Of a stretch of 64,000 bases of DNA, positions 24,592-34,352 are shown one piece after another. Position 1 is the stretch's first letter, and every line of letters starts with the position of its first letter. The DNA is from Biancaea sappan (lineage: Eukaryota; Streptophyta; Magnoliopsida; Fabales; Fabaceae). Both the position numbers and the translations under genes were made by a program. Location of the stretch: positions 64,969,501 to 65,033,500 of the forward strand of contig CM073494.1 of NCBI GenBank assembly GCA_037074585.1, in the 5' to 3' direction. Under the pieces are notes generated by a model. It had not been told where the DNA came from. It worked only from the letters and a program-made list of their open reading frames with translations, and made no database searches.

Positions 24592-24899
24592 ATTTAGACA
24601 CGTGACAAGCACTGATTAAAGGGCATTTTATTATCATTATTTTAAAAAAAAGTCAAACAGGAGCCACTAGGTTAGGTATGCATGAATCAGATGAAGATGT
24701 TGGCATGTTAGCCAAAGCTGGACAAGTGTCGAGCATTGATATATTTAAAAAAAAGAACGCAAAACAACGCATTTAAATGCCCTGACACGATCTGGGTCAT
24801 TTGATTGCATTGAACCAACGACCTAGCTTCTCTCACCAAAACTCAATCTGGCCCATTTCCTATGTTGATCTGACGGCCATAAATCTAAAGAGCAGGTAC
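24592..24899 (-). repeat. MULE terminal inverted repeat, right
   Basis: Reverse-complement match to 17538-17830. The outer end reads GTACCTGCTCTT on the minus strand. Confidence 0.82.
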
Positions 24900-25045
24900 A
24901 CCAAATTTGACTACACTCTGACTGCAATATGTTTTCAATTGTACTTTATCATGAACAAAATTGATGTTTTGGTTTTTGAAGTTATTTTATTTTGTAATTT
25001 ACATATTAATTTATTTGCTGATTTTCAGGAGAGAAGAGAAAAAAA
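24900..25045 (+). repeat. Short dispersed repeat, copy 2 (related to 2510-2658)
   Basis: Shares CCAAATTTGA, GCAATATGTTTTCAATTG, ATGAACAAAATTGAT and the CAGGAGAGAAGAG end with the copy at 2510-2658. Confidence 0.7.
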
Positions 25046-25629
25046 TTATTTTTAGGAGCCCCTATATCATATATATATATATATATAGTACTTAATATAT
25101 TTACTAAAACATTTATGATGATTTTTAAATGTTTATACCATACGAGAAAAAACATATGTTGGATTAAAATTAAATAAATTAATAGCGCAGCTGCCATGGC
25201 ATGTGTCATGTGCAATCATATACATGCAATATGCATTATCAAAAAAAAAATACATGCAATATGCATGAATCAGGTCATTTCTTTTAATTAATATAATTAA
25301 TCTAATCATTGAATACTTTTTATATGACTTTTATATTTAATTTTAAATATAAAAATATTTATTTATAATTTGTCAACTCGAACTCGGTTGATCCGCTCTC
25401 CCGCCTTTTTTAAATCGAGTTTTTCAACAATTAAAAGAATACGATAGGTTCAAGATTTCTTCGAAGCTGTAAATGCAGGGAAGGGACAATGCATTCCCCG
25501 CCTTAACATACCTTGAATAATATATATATATATATAATATAATACATAATACATATGAAATATTAAAATAAAAAAAAGAAATAAAGTCCACAGAAAGAAA
25601 GACAGCATTTTCTGAATCGTGCATTAGTA
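25046..25629. other. AT-rich sequence upstream of the probable leader exon
   Basis: Contains TA runs at about 25067-25086 and 25520-25536, ACATGCAATATGCAT twice near 25225-25265, and no gene. The 25.5-kb TA run could supply a TATA box for the exon that follows. Confidence 0.45.
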
Positions 25630-25945
25630 TTTAGCCATTTAGGTTCTCTTCTCTACTTCTGTACTCTCTAGTCTTCCATTCTCTCTCCAGCGGGCGCCGC
25701 CTGAAGCTGTCGGGAGTGGCCTCGCCTTTCCCCTATTCCGCGGCCGAAAGAGCTTCTCGACCACAGCCTCTCTTCTCGCCGCCTAAAGCTATCGCCGGCC
25801 GTCGCCTCACTTGCTCAGATCTCTCCTAAAAGCTCTCGCCGGCGTTCCCTTTATTGCTTAGCTCTGCCTCTCACCGTCTCGCCAACGTCCCCTGTTGTCA
25901 TCTCTTCTCGCCGACATCTATCGTCTGCGGTCTGCCGTTGTTCAG
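25630..25945 (+). promoter_or_regulatory. GC-rich probable 5' leader exon of the riboflavin synthase locus
   Basis: A GC-rich island in otherwise AT-rich DNA, starting with C/T-rich text (CTCTTCTCTACTTCTG) as plant leaders do. It contains no ATG and repeated phrases of the kind AAGCT(G/A)TCG..GGCCGTCGCC. It ends at TTCAG with GTTAG following, a good splice donor at 25946. No competing gene lies between it and the riboflavin synthase start, so I infer an untranslated first exon spliced to an exon near 30.68 kb, where TTTTATGCAG gives an acceptor. It might instead belong to another transcript. Confidence 0.45.
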
Positions 25946-26863
25946 GTTAGATGACCCAACTCACTGATTAACTCCTAATTACAAATTTATTACTGATTCT
26001 TTTTGTTAAAATTTCCAAATTTATCTGGCCATTTTATGTTGGCGGTCATCATACGTTATTCTCTTGAAATCACATCCACATTACCTATCGTGACCTATAA
26101 GCTATCATATGATAAATTTCGAACCATACTTTTTCCGTAGGTTAATTTCTGAGGTAATTTTTCAAAATTTGGAGATGTAGGCCATTACTAAGGTTGTTCT
26201 TAATAGCATGATTTTATAGGTGATAACATGTTCTTAGTAGCTCTTGGGTTAACTATTATTAATTTTTGCAATAATCTATGCTTAGATTGCTTCTATCTAG
26301 GAACACCTACTTTTTCCTTTTTTTACACCATTCTGTTTTGTGTTTCTAGTCACAAAACTGAAAAAAAAAATGAAGCAAATTAATTGTACGAAAATAAATA
26401 CATTGAACTAATTACAAAAAAGAAACATGAAAGAATTCTGGAAACAATATCTAATCTATACAGTAATTGAAATGGTCAGAGATGAAGCAATATGAACGTC
26501 TATAATGCGTCTTTAGAGCAGATAACCAGAAATTGGCTGGAATGGAGACTATTGAGCACAAAAGCTAAAGCTTACTATAAAATCTTACAAGTTCTGTTTT
26601 TAGTTAGTGCCTGTGAATGTAATCATACGCTGAGAGTTGTTGTAGGTATTGGTTTTGTAAGTTAGTATTGGTTTTGTAAGTTAGTATAAAATCCGACAGG
26701 GTTTCAGGGCAAGGCAGGGACGGGTATCAAAATTCTCCGTGGGTTCAGGGATGGGACAAAATAAAAAAAGGTCCACCGGCAGGGACTAGGCAATGGGTAG
26801 GTGCGCAGGGTGGGGACAAATAGTGAAAAACTCGTATCAATCTGCCTCATTGCCATCCCTACG
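25946..26863. other. Probable intron sequence
   Basis: No gene seen. GTTAGTATTGGTTTTGTAA-type repeats occur near 26650-26690. The stretch 26690-26860 (CAGGGCAAGGCAGGGACGGG, GGCAGGGACTAGGCAATGGG) resembles the degenerate GGGGA-rich ends of plant transposable elements but was not assigned. Confidence 0.4.
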
Positions 26864-27366
26864 AGGGTAATGTGCAGTCACTTTTAGCATGTCTTGTATT
26901 TCCATATATATGTTTCATCCTAAACTGAGGCCCAGTCTAGTTCATTGCTTATAACTTGATTTGATATTGAATTCTGTTCGGGGTAAAGTTAAATTGCAAT
27001 ATTGATCCTTGTTGCTGTAAACTGGGTTCTACATGGATAAAATTTCATATGGTGGATGAATGCTGTGATTATTTTGCTGTCATGATTTTATGAAAACAGG
27101 TGAAGCTTGGAATATGCTTGAGATTCTTGGTATGAGGCGAAAATAATAAATTCAGTGTCTTTTTTTTTTTTTTTGAAAAGTTCTAAGATGAGAACCCATT
27201 CTGCATATGGTTCCTTTCTTCTTTAAAAGGCTATTTTTCAAAATGTGAGGATCAATGTTTATGATGCAATTATGAATTAATTTGGATTTAATAATTAAAT
27301 TCTGACTCCTTACTTTTTTATTTTTCTTGGAATGATTGGGTGCAGATTGGGGCTATGTCATTTGGA
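26864..27366 (+). repeat. Direct repeat D1
   Basis: Matches 29485-29962 in the same orientation, from TGTGCAGTCACTTTTAGCATG through GATCCTTGTTGCTGTA to GGGGCTATGTCATTTGGA. D1 and D2 bracket the large inverted repeat. Confidence 0.88.
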
Positions 27367-28318
27367 TAACAGGAATAAAACACTAGCACATTCTAATTAA
27401 CCACAACTGGTAGCTAATGTACATTAGAATAGAATTTAGGCATGTAATTTCTGACAAAAATCAAATATTCAAAACCAGATCAGGCGATGAAAACCAAAGA
27501 AACATCATGGGTTATAACAAAGCCAGCGCAAACAGGTATCTATCATTTGTTTCCTAACAATTTGACCTAAATCCTACACCAAAAGGTATAGCCTAACCAA
27601 GAATCAATAGATTGCAATACAATCACCATCAAATCAAGGGCAGACAATAGGAGAGCAAAATAAACCTGAAACTAAACTCAAATTCATACCCTCATTCTAT
27701 ATCTTTAAACAAAACACCCTAACCAGTAACTATTTAATTCCAAGTAAATTGCTTAACAGGTAAACGAACACAAAAAGGGACAATGAATCAATAACCAAAG
27801 TAGAAAACATTCATATACAGTTCAATTGATTTAATTTAGAAAACACAAACTAAAGTAGAACATCGAATTATACATCTCTTTCAGCCCAAAACCTCACAAT
27901 TTGAAATAACAAAAAATTAAAAGCATATCAAGACAGTCCAAATTGCTCCTAAGCCTCAACAATTCAATGAAAGAGTAGAGTTCCACTGACTCTAAGATAG
28001 AGCATTCACCCGAGGAAATCAAAGTAAGAGGTCCCAAGAAATTAAATCCCAAACTCATTATTCAAAATTGGAGAAAACAAAAACGATGCAAGGGATATCA
28101 CCTCTAAGAAGTGATTAACCCAAGTAAGTAACACTGAGCAATAATTAGGCCACTGAATCCTTCCAAACTCAAGTTGGTTGTTGAACTTGGTTCTACAATC
28201 TGTCACAAAGACAAGAGAGTGGATGACGGAACAAAGATCAGTAGAAAATAAATGTGAGCTGGAAGATCAAAGAAGAGGGAATCCATTGAAATACCATTAG
28301 GTGAGCTCGTTTCGTGCT
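27367..28318 (-). repeat. Left arm of a roughly 1-kb inverted repeat
   Basis: Reverse complement of about 28370-29484. For example ACAGGAATAAAACACTAGCA here pairs with TGCTAGTGTTTTATTCCTGT at 29463-29482, and the match continues inward to the foldback units near 28.3 kb. Similarity is high but not perfect by eye. Confidence 0.88.
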
Positions 28319-28480
28319 TGCACTGGCACAGCTAGTTTCATGCTTGCACAGCTTGTTTCGTGATTGTGCAAGCATGAAACGAGCTCACCTAATGGTATTT
28401 CAATAGATTCACTCTTTTTTTATCTTCCAGCTTACATTTATTTTCTCTTTATCTTTGTCGCGTTATCCACTCTTTGATTG
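28205..28480. repeat. Foldback unit 1 (small inverted repeat)
   Basis: Arms of about 100 bp. The left has AGAGTGGATGACG, GAAAATAAATGTGAGCTGG and CCATTAGGTGAGCTCG. The right is its reverse complement, ending at TTATCCACTCTTTG. The loop carries repeats of TTTCGTGCTTGCAC type. It sits at the centre of the 1-kb inverted repeat. Confidence 0.85.
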
Positions 28481-28499
28481 TCGAACCAAGTTCAAAGAC

Positions 28500-28700
28500 C
28501 AGAGAGTGGATGACGCGACAGAGTTCAGGAGAAAATAAATGTGAGCTGGAAGATCAAAGAGGAGGGAATCTGTTCAAATACACCAACCATGGAACAAGCT
28601 CGCCTAATGTTGTTTCAATGGATTCCCTACTTTTTGATCTTCCAACTCACATTTATTTTTTCCCGAACTCTATTGCGCCTTCCATTCTTTGGTTTTTGTG
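28500..28700. repeat. Foldback unit 2 (small inverted repeat)
   Basis: The same foldback sequence again: GAGTGGATGACGCGACAGAG...GAAAATAAATGTGAGCTGG, folding back to CAACTCACATTTATTTTTTC...CCATTCTTTGG. The open frame 28474-28770 across it is a by-product. Confidence 0.82.
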
Positions 28701-29484
28701 GCAGATTGGAAAACCAAGTTCAACGACTAACTTGAGTTTGGAAGGATTCAGTGGCTTAATTCTTGCTTAGTGTTACATGCTTGGATTAAACACATCTTAG
28801 AGGTGATATCCCTTGCACCATTTTTTTTTTCTCCAGTTTTGAATAATGAGCTTGGGATGTAATTTGTTGGGACCTCTTACTTTGATTTCTTCGGGTGAAT
28901 TCTCTATCTTAGAGTCAGTGGAACCCTACTCTTTTGTTGAATTGTTGAGGCTTAGGAGCAATTTGGATTGTCTGGATATGCTTTTAATTGTCTGTTATTT
29001 CAAATTGTGAGGTTTTGGGCTAAAAGAGATGTATGGTTCGATGTTCTGCTTTAGTTTGTGTTTTTTGAATTGAATCAATTGAACTATGTATGAATGTTTT
29101 TTGCTTTGGTTATTTGTTGATTGTCCCTTTTTGTGTTGATTTACCTGTTGAGCAATTTACTTGGAATTAAATAGTTACTGGTTAGGGTGTTTTGTTTAAA
29201 GATACAAAATGTGGGTATGAATTTGAGCTTAGTTTTAGATTTGTTTTGGAGTCTTATTGTCTGCCCTGGATTTGATGATGATTGTATTGTAGTCTACTGA
29301 TTCTTGGTTGGGTTATACCTTTTGGTGTAAAATTTAGGTCAAATTGTTAGGAAACAAATGATAGATACCTGTTTGCTTTGACGGTTTTTAATTTTGTCAG
29401 AAATTACATGCCCAAATTCTGCCCTAATGTACATTAGCTACAAGTTCTGGTTAATTAGAATGTGCTAGTGTTTTATTCCTGTAT
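28701..29484 (+). repeat. Right arm of the roughly 1-kb inverted repeat (duplicated segment, copy A)
   Basis: Pairs with 27367-28318. The same sequence occurs in direct orientation at about 45105-45930 and 46960-47770, so this arm belongs to the duplicated segment and the left arm is the extra inverted copy. Confidence 0.85.
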
Positions 29485-29962
29485 GAGGTTGATGTGCAGT
29501 TACTTTTAGTATGTCTTGTATTTGCATATATATGTTTTTATCCTAAACTGATGCCCAGTCTAGTTCATTGTTGATTTGATATTGAATTCTGTTTTGGGTT
29601 AAATTGCAATATTGATCCTTGTTGCTGTAGACTGGGTTCTACATGGATGAAATTTCACATGGTGGATGAAGGTTATGCTGTGATTATTTTGCTGTCATGA
29701 TTTTATGAAAATAGGTGAAGCTTGGAATAACTTGAGATTCTTGGTATGAGGGGAAAATAATAAATTCTGTTTCATGTTTATGCAAAGTTCTAAAATGAAA
29801 GCTCATTCTGCACATCGTTCCTTTCTTCTTTAAAAGGCTATTTTTCAGAATGTGGATCAATGGTTTATGAATTAATTTGGATTTAATAATTAAATTGACT
29901 CCTTACTTTTTTTTTTTCTTGGAATAATTGGGTGCAGACAGATTGGGGCTATGTCATTTGGA
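29485..29962 (+). repeat. Direct repeat D2
   Basis: Same orientation as D1 (26864-27366). Further copies lie in the downstream duplication at about 45930-46256 and 47765-48230. Confidence 0.88.
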
Positions 29963-30680
29963 AGTGAATGTGGACCTCAAGCACTATGATTTTTAATAAT
30001 GATTTTTGTTGTAACAGATAAATTATAATTTCTGCATATTAGGATAAACTAATTGTGACCAATTGAAGTCTAAGAAACTTTTGTTAAATTGTAATTTATT
30101 TATTTGTATGTTCTATGATTTGAGTGACATAGATTAATTTGTCATTTAGTTGCTCTGATTGATTGATCTTGCAAATTATGTGTTTATCATCCATAATTGT
30201 ATTTATAATGTTTTCAGTGTGCATATGTATTGCTAGGAATATCATTTTTTTTAAATTAAGTCGCTTGGAGAAAATCTGCTTAATTGTGAATTTGATTGGG
30301 TTTTTTTTGGACTTGAATTTGACTATGTATGTATATAGCTTTTGAATTAAGTATTGTGATCTGCATGAACTTTCTTTTTTTTTTTTTTTCACACAATCGC
30401 TACTTGATTTTGAACTTACCTATGAGTCCTCTCTTTGCATGAGTCCAAAATTTTGTAGTTAAAATTTAATTCTCCCATTTGTTTCTATGGTGTCATGATT
30501 AGTCTAACTTGCATTCATATTTTAATAAAATAATGCTCTTTCAAATTTGAATTTGAAAAGCTTTAGATGCTTGGTTTCGGTCATGGAAAATATTACCAAT
30601 GATATTTTTGTTGTAATTTTAAGGTGAAGTTCTTTGTTTATGTGTATGATTCTGGCTCCAACACTGTTCATTTTATGCAG
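29963..30680. other. Probable intron or promoter sequence before riboflavin synthase
   Basis: T-rich, without a gene. TTTTATGCAG at 30671-30680 is a candidate splice acceptor. The small open frames at 30096-30392 and 30163-30345 look like chance. Confidence 0.4.
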
Positions 30681-30724
30681 GTCTTTTTAGCATAAGTTTG
30701 ACATTGTTTTCTTTTGAATATATA

Positions 30725-30760
30725 ATGACCCACAAGGAAGAATACGACAACAGTCATTAA
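30725..30760 (+). promoter_or_regulatory. Upstream open reading frame of 11 codons in the leader
   Basis: ATG at 30725, stop TAA at 30758-30760, 45 bp before the riboflavin synthase start. It would lie in the mRNA leader if transcription or splicing places it there. The ATG context (TATAATGA) is weaker than that of the main start (AAAATGGC). Confidence 0.35.
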
Positions 30761-30805
30761 TTCTACAATCTAGAGCTCTAAAATTGGCAATCAAATTGAA
30801 GGAAA

Positions 30806-31636
30806 ATGGCGGCTTTATGCTCTATCACCTTCTCATCCAAAACCCCAAAAATTGTACAAATGCATAAGTTTTTCAATCCCCGAATCAACACATGCAAACA
30901 TGATGTCAGATTCAACCTCATAATCAAGCCATCGATTCTTCGCTCGTTCATTTCCTCCAGCAAACCCATAATCCATCGGCACAACACAATTCAATGCCTC
31001 TTCACAGGAATTGTCGAAGAAATGGGCACAATCAAGCAACTAGGCATTTCAGAGGATGGCGGATTCGATATGAAAATTGGAGCAAAAATTGTTCTCGAAG
31101 GGGTAAATCTTGGGGACAGCATTGCTGTCAACGGTACATGTCTTACAGTAACTGAATTTGATACTAAAGTGTTTGATTTCACAGTTGGGTTGTCACTTGA
31201 AACAATCAGGAAGACTTCTTTGATTGAATTGGAACCTGGATCACTTGTGAATTTGGAAAGGGCAGTGACACCCACCAGCCGAATGGGCGGGCATTTTGTT
31301 CAGGGACATGTGGATGGGACAGGGGAGATTGTATCGATGGATCCAGAGGGGGATTCATTATGGGTCAAAGTGAAGGCAGGGAAGGACTTGCTGAAATATG
31401 TGGTGCCAAAAGGTTTTATCACTGTGGATGGGACTAGTTTGACTGTGGTGGATGTGTTTGATGAGGAAGAGTGTTTCAATTTCATGCTGGTGGCTTATAC
31501 CCAGCAAAATGTGGTGATTCCTCTTAAGAAAGTTGGGCAGAAAGTGAATTTGGAAGTGGATATTCTTGGCAAGTATGTTGAGAGACTTCTTAGCAGTGGT
31601 TTTGTTGACTCAATCAAATCTCTTGATACACTATAA
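30806..31636 (+). CDS. Riboflavin synthase (alpha-chain type), organelle-targeted
   Basis: Catalyses the last step of riboflavin synthesis: two molecules of 6,7-dimethyl-8-ribityllumazine are dismutated to riboflavin and a pyrimidinedione that is recycled. The 276-residue product has a basic, Ser/Thr-rich N-terminus of about 64 residues, probably a plastid transit peptide. Two lumazine-binding repeats follow. Repeat 1 (about 65-161) has LFTGIVEEMG, GDSIAVNGTCLTV and the LERA segment. Repeat 2 (about 162-262) has GGHFVQGHVDGTGEI, KGFITVDGTSLTVV and VDILGKYVER. Bacterial enzymes are about 210 residues, so the core is full length. The start has a good context (AAAATGGCG). The CDS is a single exon. 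The family forms a trimer, and an Arabidopsis homologue of this type is nuclear-encoded and plastid-targeted. A truncated duplicate lies at 48318-48466. Function is confident from motifs; localisation is inferred. Confidence 0.96.
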   Translation: MAALCSITFSSKTPKIVQMHKFFNPRINTCKHDVRFNLIIKPSILRSFISSSKPIIHRHNTIQCLFTGIVEEMGTIKQLGISEDGGFDMKIGAKIVLEGVNLGDSIAVNGTCLTVTEFDTKVFDFTVGLSLETIRKTSLIELEPGSLVNLERAVTPTSRMGGHFVQGHVDGTGEIVSMDPEGDSLWVKVKAGKDLLKYVVPKGFITVDGTSLTVVDVFDEEECFNFMLVAYTQQNVVIPLKKVGQKVNLEVDILGKYVERLLSSGFVDSIKSLDTL

Positions 31637-32077
31637 GTTACTCAAATGTGTCTTTGAAATTTGAATTATAGTCTTGTTTGATTTCAGTATGTAATTGCGC
31701 TTTTTTGTCTTTGAAGTAAATGTAGTTATCTTGTTGATGCTTTTCTTCACTGTAGTAATAAGATGTAATGGAATTATGTTGATGATGTGTTCCAATATTC
31801 ATATATGTTTATGCATATACTAAATTCTGTAGAATGAGTGATCCCAAATGATAGACATGGCCGTACAAACAGTAGTTACTGTGAATCAAGGGACTCTTGG
31901 ACACGAGCTTTGAAAATATGAACTTATGTTTGATCTTTTAGCAGCTATAGTTGATAAAATCTCAAGGTACTGTATGATTCTAGTTTTATGTGCCTTACTT
32001 TGTCTAGAATTTTAACCATCCCTATGGTGTCTTGCAATACACACTGCTATAAGCTGGCCTAGCCCAAACTCCTAAAT
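31637..32077 (+). other. 3' flank and probable 3' UTR of riboflavin synthase
   Basis: T-rich sequence with AATAAGATG near 31757 as a possible poly(A) signal. It matches the sequence after the pseudogene at 48467-48709 and continues at 53682-53910, so it is part of the duplicated segment. Confidence 0.6.
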
Positions 32078-32082
32078 TCTAA

Positions 32083-32919
32083 GAGTGCATTTGGTAGCCA
32101 TGACTTCCATCAATGGAAAATGGAAATCTGATTGAAATCGTGATTTATGTTGTTTGGTAGGCTAGAAAAGAAGCATAGCAGTTGATAGAAAATCGGTTTT
32201 TTATTTTTCACATTTAACTGTACAAATCCTTCCTTCATATATTGGATGGAAAAGCACCTCATGGAATGGGGAAAAAATGTTGTATCATTTGCCCTTGTGT
32301 TCGTGCTTTCTGCCATTCAAACTCAGTTAACGTCATTCGTCTTCAGCCATTGTCGTCGCCATTCGTCCTTAAACATTGTCGTCATCTTTGCCTTTTCTGT
32401 TTTCTTGATTTTTATTTTTTGTTTCAATTTATGGTTTCTACATTTATGATTTTGGTTTCAATTTTATTTTTGGGTTTCTATTTGGATTTGGTCGTTGATG
32501 ATAGTTTCAGTTTGGTTGTTGACGGTGGTTTGACTAGATTAATTTTCTTGTTCAGTTAGTTTTTATTTTGATCTGGTGATGGTGATGGTGATGGTGATGT
32601 AGGGAAGATGATTAGGTGGTCATGGTGATTCTAAGTATGGAATTGGAAGAAGAAGGTGGTGAAAGAGGAAGGATGCATGGAAGAAGATGATGCATACAAT
32701 GAAAAGGGGAAGTGGCAGGGAAAAAGTGAAGATGTTGAAATTCCTATTTTTTTCTAATTTTTGATATTTTTTTTCAAGGGTAAATTAGTAAAATAATAAC
32801 AAAATAGAGAAGCATTCCTTTTTATTTTGACCTATGTGATACCAAACACATTTTTATTTCTTTTTCTTTCATTTTTCCTTTTTACTTTCTCTCAAAATTT
32901 TCATGCGTGGCAAACACTC
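32083..32919. mobile_element. MITE-like element, copy A
   Basis: The ends GAGTGCATTTGGTAGCCATGA and (reverse complement of the right end) GAGTGTTTGCCACGCATGA are imperfect terminal inverted repeats. TCTAA lies immediately outside both ends (32078-32082 and 32920-32924). The interior is G/A- and T-rich with GGTGATGGTGATG repeats near 32572-32600 and no transposase. The open frame at 32242-32559 has no recognisable domain. A second copy at the same place in the duplicated segment (about 53916-54835) shows it inserted before the duplication. Superfamily undecided. Confidence 0.7.
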
Positions 32920-32924
32920 TCTAA

Positions 32925-33104
32925 AGTAAGACAACTTCATCCCATAAGTCCATGTCTATTGACGGCCATGCAGAATTAGTGTTAGGGTATCTCATTTGAC
33001 AATCTTAAATGTTATCATTTTATCTATTATTTGCTTCATAGAAGTGTGGGCTTGTGGTTTGAACTTTGGCTAAGTAAACCCCCCCCTTAAGAATTAAATA
33101 AGCC
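32925..33104. other. Spacer between the MITE and the Ty3 element
   Basis: No gene. The first part matches 54855-54945 in the downstream copy; the last 100 bp or so has no counterpart there. Confidence 0.5.
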
Positions 33105-33109
33105 GTAAT
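33105..33109. repeat. Target-site duplication of the Ty3 element (left)
   Basis: GTAAT, repeated at 42063-42067. Confidence 0.93.
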
Positions 33110-33557
33110 TGTCACATCCCAAAAATTGAGCATGTGAAAAGATACTACTCCTTTGATAAAATTCTCAAACATACGTTATATACATATATTCTGTAAGGTT
33201 TTACATTTAACCTTAATCATTCATTCCACACTACAGAATTATATTCATCTGATAAGCAAATATAGACATACATAGTCTGATATTTCTATCTCATCGCAAG
33301 CCTAGGAGACCTATAGAAAGTACAGAGCATTTCTAATATCCACATTAATAAGTACTGGTGTCCCACCAGACAGAAATAGAGAATAATCCCAATGGGCTTC
33401 TAATCTTTAACAGATTCTCTTCTTCTCTGTTTTCTGTATCTGAAAAAAATAATCATAGGGAGTGTGAGTTTATTTAAAAACTCAGTAAGTAAATAACTGT
33501 ACTATATAAAATATCAAAAGTACAAATACCACATTTACTCATATAATTAATTGTCTT

Positions 33558-33852
33558 ATACATCGAGTAGTATGAGACTCTAACCCTTTCAAACTCATGA
33601 ATAAGATTTCATAGATATACACCGAGTAGTATGGGACTCTAACCCTTTCAAACTCGTGAATAAGATCTCATCGGTATACACCGAGTAGTATGGGACTCTA
33701 ACCCTTTCAACTCGTGTATAAGCTTTCTTAGATATACATCGAGTAGTATGGGACTTTAACCCTTTCAACTCGTGTATGGGATTCATAGATATGCACTGAG
33801 TAGTATGGGACTTTAACCCTTTCAAACTCGTGTATTAGATCCCGTAGATCTC
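33558..33852. repeat. Five tandem 57-60-bp units in the 3' LTR
   Basis: Each unit contains CGAGTAGTATGGGACT and CCCTTTCAAACTCGTG. The same array is at 40563-40857 in the 5' LTR. Confidence 0.95.
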
Positions 33853-34184
33853 TACTCATTGACAAGATAGTGAGAATTTATCACATAGCACAATTGTCAT
33901 GAAATAAAATAATTTCTACATACTCTTATTTCTACCGATCATCATATACTCCCATATGAAAATTGATTGCTCATTACCCAAATAATATTGTAAATGGGAC
34001 TTATATTGTACTTTGACTAGTAATATCAAATTAACTGAGCAAGGTTATTCACTCACCTTGATGTTTGTCCAAGTTTACCTTGTTCCACTCTAGAATTTGT
34101 GTAGGAAAATTTCCTAGTAAAATATATTACAAGGAATCATAAGAAAGGAAACAAAATCACGAAAATACGTAAAATTTTCTGACT

Positions 34185-34352
34185 GCTACAGTAACGGGTT
34201 GCTACAGTGTCGGTTCGCTACAGTGCCGGGTCGCTATAGTAACGTTGACTGCTACAGTACCGTTGACTGCCGACACTACAGTACTGCTACAGTAACTCGA
34301 AGAAAATTTTCCAGAATTTTTCCGAAATCCCTGGTCGCTACAGTAACTCGAA
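34185..34352. repeat. GCTACAGTAACGG-type degenerate repeat in the 3' LTR
   Basis: About nine copies of GCTACAGT followed by variable bases. The copy number differs by one between the two LTRs. Confidence 0.85.

Larger units (their letters stand above)
17466..24899 (-). mobile_element. MULE with long terminal inverted repeats and a FAR1-type transposase, decayed
   Basis: Sequence at about 17538-17830 is repeated in inverted orientation at about 24592-24899, with shared landmarks ATTTATGGCCGT, AGATTGAGTT, AGCTTTGGCT and TCGAGCATTGAT. Between them lies a minus-strand transposase relic (21783-23803) and a later solo LTR (18954-21105). Taking out the solo LTR gives about 5.2 kb. Long terminal repeats plus a FAR1/MULE-domain protein define a MuDR-type (Jittery/Hop-like) element. 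The left terminus is blurred: an extra partial copy of the terminal sequence (CGAATTTATGGCCGTCAAAT) lies at about 17470-17537. I could not find a matching 9-11-bp target duplication. Confidence 0.8.

Noticed and set aside
24249..24637. Open frames of 118 and 96 codons on opposite strands
   Set aside because: Both overlap in the MULE upstream region, begin in TA repeats and show no domain.
17529..24908. A 9-bp target duplication for the MULE at 17.5-24.9 kb
   Set aside because: The bases flanking the best terminal positions (TGAAGAAGA and ACCAAATTT) do not match, so no duplication is claimed.
28474..28770. 98-codon open frame
   Set aside because: It spans foldback unit 2 and part of a duplicated non-coding segment; the matching copies are not open.
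33558..33852. Regular repeats resembling a CRISPR array
   Set aside because: They lie inside both LTRs of a retrotransposon, the units adjoin without unique spacers, and the genome is a plant.
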